Positions 44,748 through 44,798 of a DNA stretch of 44,798 nucleotides are shown piece by piece. Location of the stretch: assembly GCA_001314685.1 (NCBI GenBank), contig LJNT01000142.1, forward strand, positions 1 through 44,798, given 5' to 3'. Numbering within the stretch: position 1 is the first letter of the stretch; each line of letters starts with the position of its first letter. Source of the DNA: Rhodobacteraceae bacterium HLUCCA09 (GTDB taxonomy: Bacteria > Pseudomonadota > Alphaproteobacteria > Rhodobacterales > Rhodobacteraceae). Under the pieces are notes generated by a model. It was not told the DNA's origin. It worked only from the letters and a program-made list of their open reading frames with translations, and ran no database searches. A program made the translations under genes and the position numbers.

Positions 44748-44798
44748 CGCTGCAGATCCTGCTGCCGTTCTTCGGGGGGTTCGCCGCCCTGCTCGCGC
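44738..44798 (+). CDS. nuoM: NADH-quinone oxidoreductase subunit M, N-terminal start (cut by window)
   Basis: The first 20 codons, MALTLQILLPFFGGFAALLA, form the first helix of NuoM, a second antiporter-like pump subunit. The ATG lies 10 bp inside the end of nuoL, so it keeps the overlapping pattern. The gene runs off the right edge; nuoN should follow. Confidence 0.8.
   Translation, partial: MALTLQILLPFFGGFAALLA

Overview
The window is a very GC-rich bacterial chromosome segment that looks alphaproteobacterial and most probably Rhodobacterales. The supporting signs are the SH3-domain, YihY, HtpX and MAPEG proteins of the type found in that group, a CuyA-like sulfonate lyase, and short intergenic elements of a type common in roseobacter genomes. 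Genes for glucosylglycerol synthesis and acid-rich exported proteins suggest a saline habitat. Genus and species cannot be read from this stretch.

Layout. Bases 1-3600 hold the end of valS, an unknown small protein, two decayed genes (an SRPBCC remnant and a frameshifted MAPEG gene) and intact thrS. Bases 3900-9260 hold htpX, an unknown membrane protein, a 2-hydroxyacid dehydrogenase broken by an exact 7-bp duplication, an SH3 protein, a protein resembling the N-terminal domain of plant GINT1 enzymes, and tRNA-Gly(TCC). Bases 9338-11130 hold a DrrAB-type ABC exporter pair. Bases 11139-15795 (minus strand) hold ackA and an overlapping gpsA / HAD phosphatase / ggpS operon. This operon could make the compatible solute glucosylglycerol from dihydroxyacetone phosphate and ADP-glucose. 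Next come yihY, a frameshifted hrpB, and gnd.

Bases 21727-25724 hold two overlapping genes: a HAD-domain protein, and a 914-residue protein joining a companion domain to a family 2 glycosyltransferase. Bases 26032-33236 hold a peptide-type ABC importer (substrate-binding protein, two permeases, one double ATPase). It is followed by a CuyA-like L-cysteate sulfo-lyase whose stop overlaps the start of an Asp/Glu racemase-family gene. Cysteate is the sulfonate analogue of aspartate, so the pair may handle both cysteate enantiomers.

Bases 33406-44798 hold a compact complex I operon, nuoA-B-CD-E-F-G-H-I-J-K-L-M, cut off inside nuoM. It has a fused nuoCD, E. coli-like subunits and an N7 cluster motif in NuoG. 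Ten successive junctions overlap by exactly 4 bp. This differs from the usual alphaproteobacterial nuo operon and fits a second isozyme of the type also found in enterobacteria. An FNR/FnrL-like site (TTGAT-N4-CTCAA) lies upstream of nuoA, suggesting oxygen-responsive expression.

Three genes in the first 20 kb carry frameshifts (MAPEG, 2-hydroxyacid dehydrogenase, hrpB). Some may be real decay and some assembly error. No phage, insertion sequence with a transposase, CRISPR array or recognisable defence system was seen. The strongest leads are the glucosylglycerol operon, the CuyA/racemase pair, the HAD/glycosyltransferase pair and the FNR-linked complex I operon.
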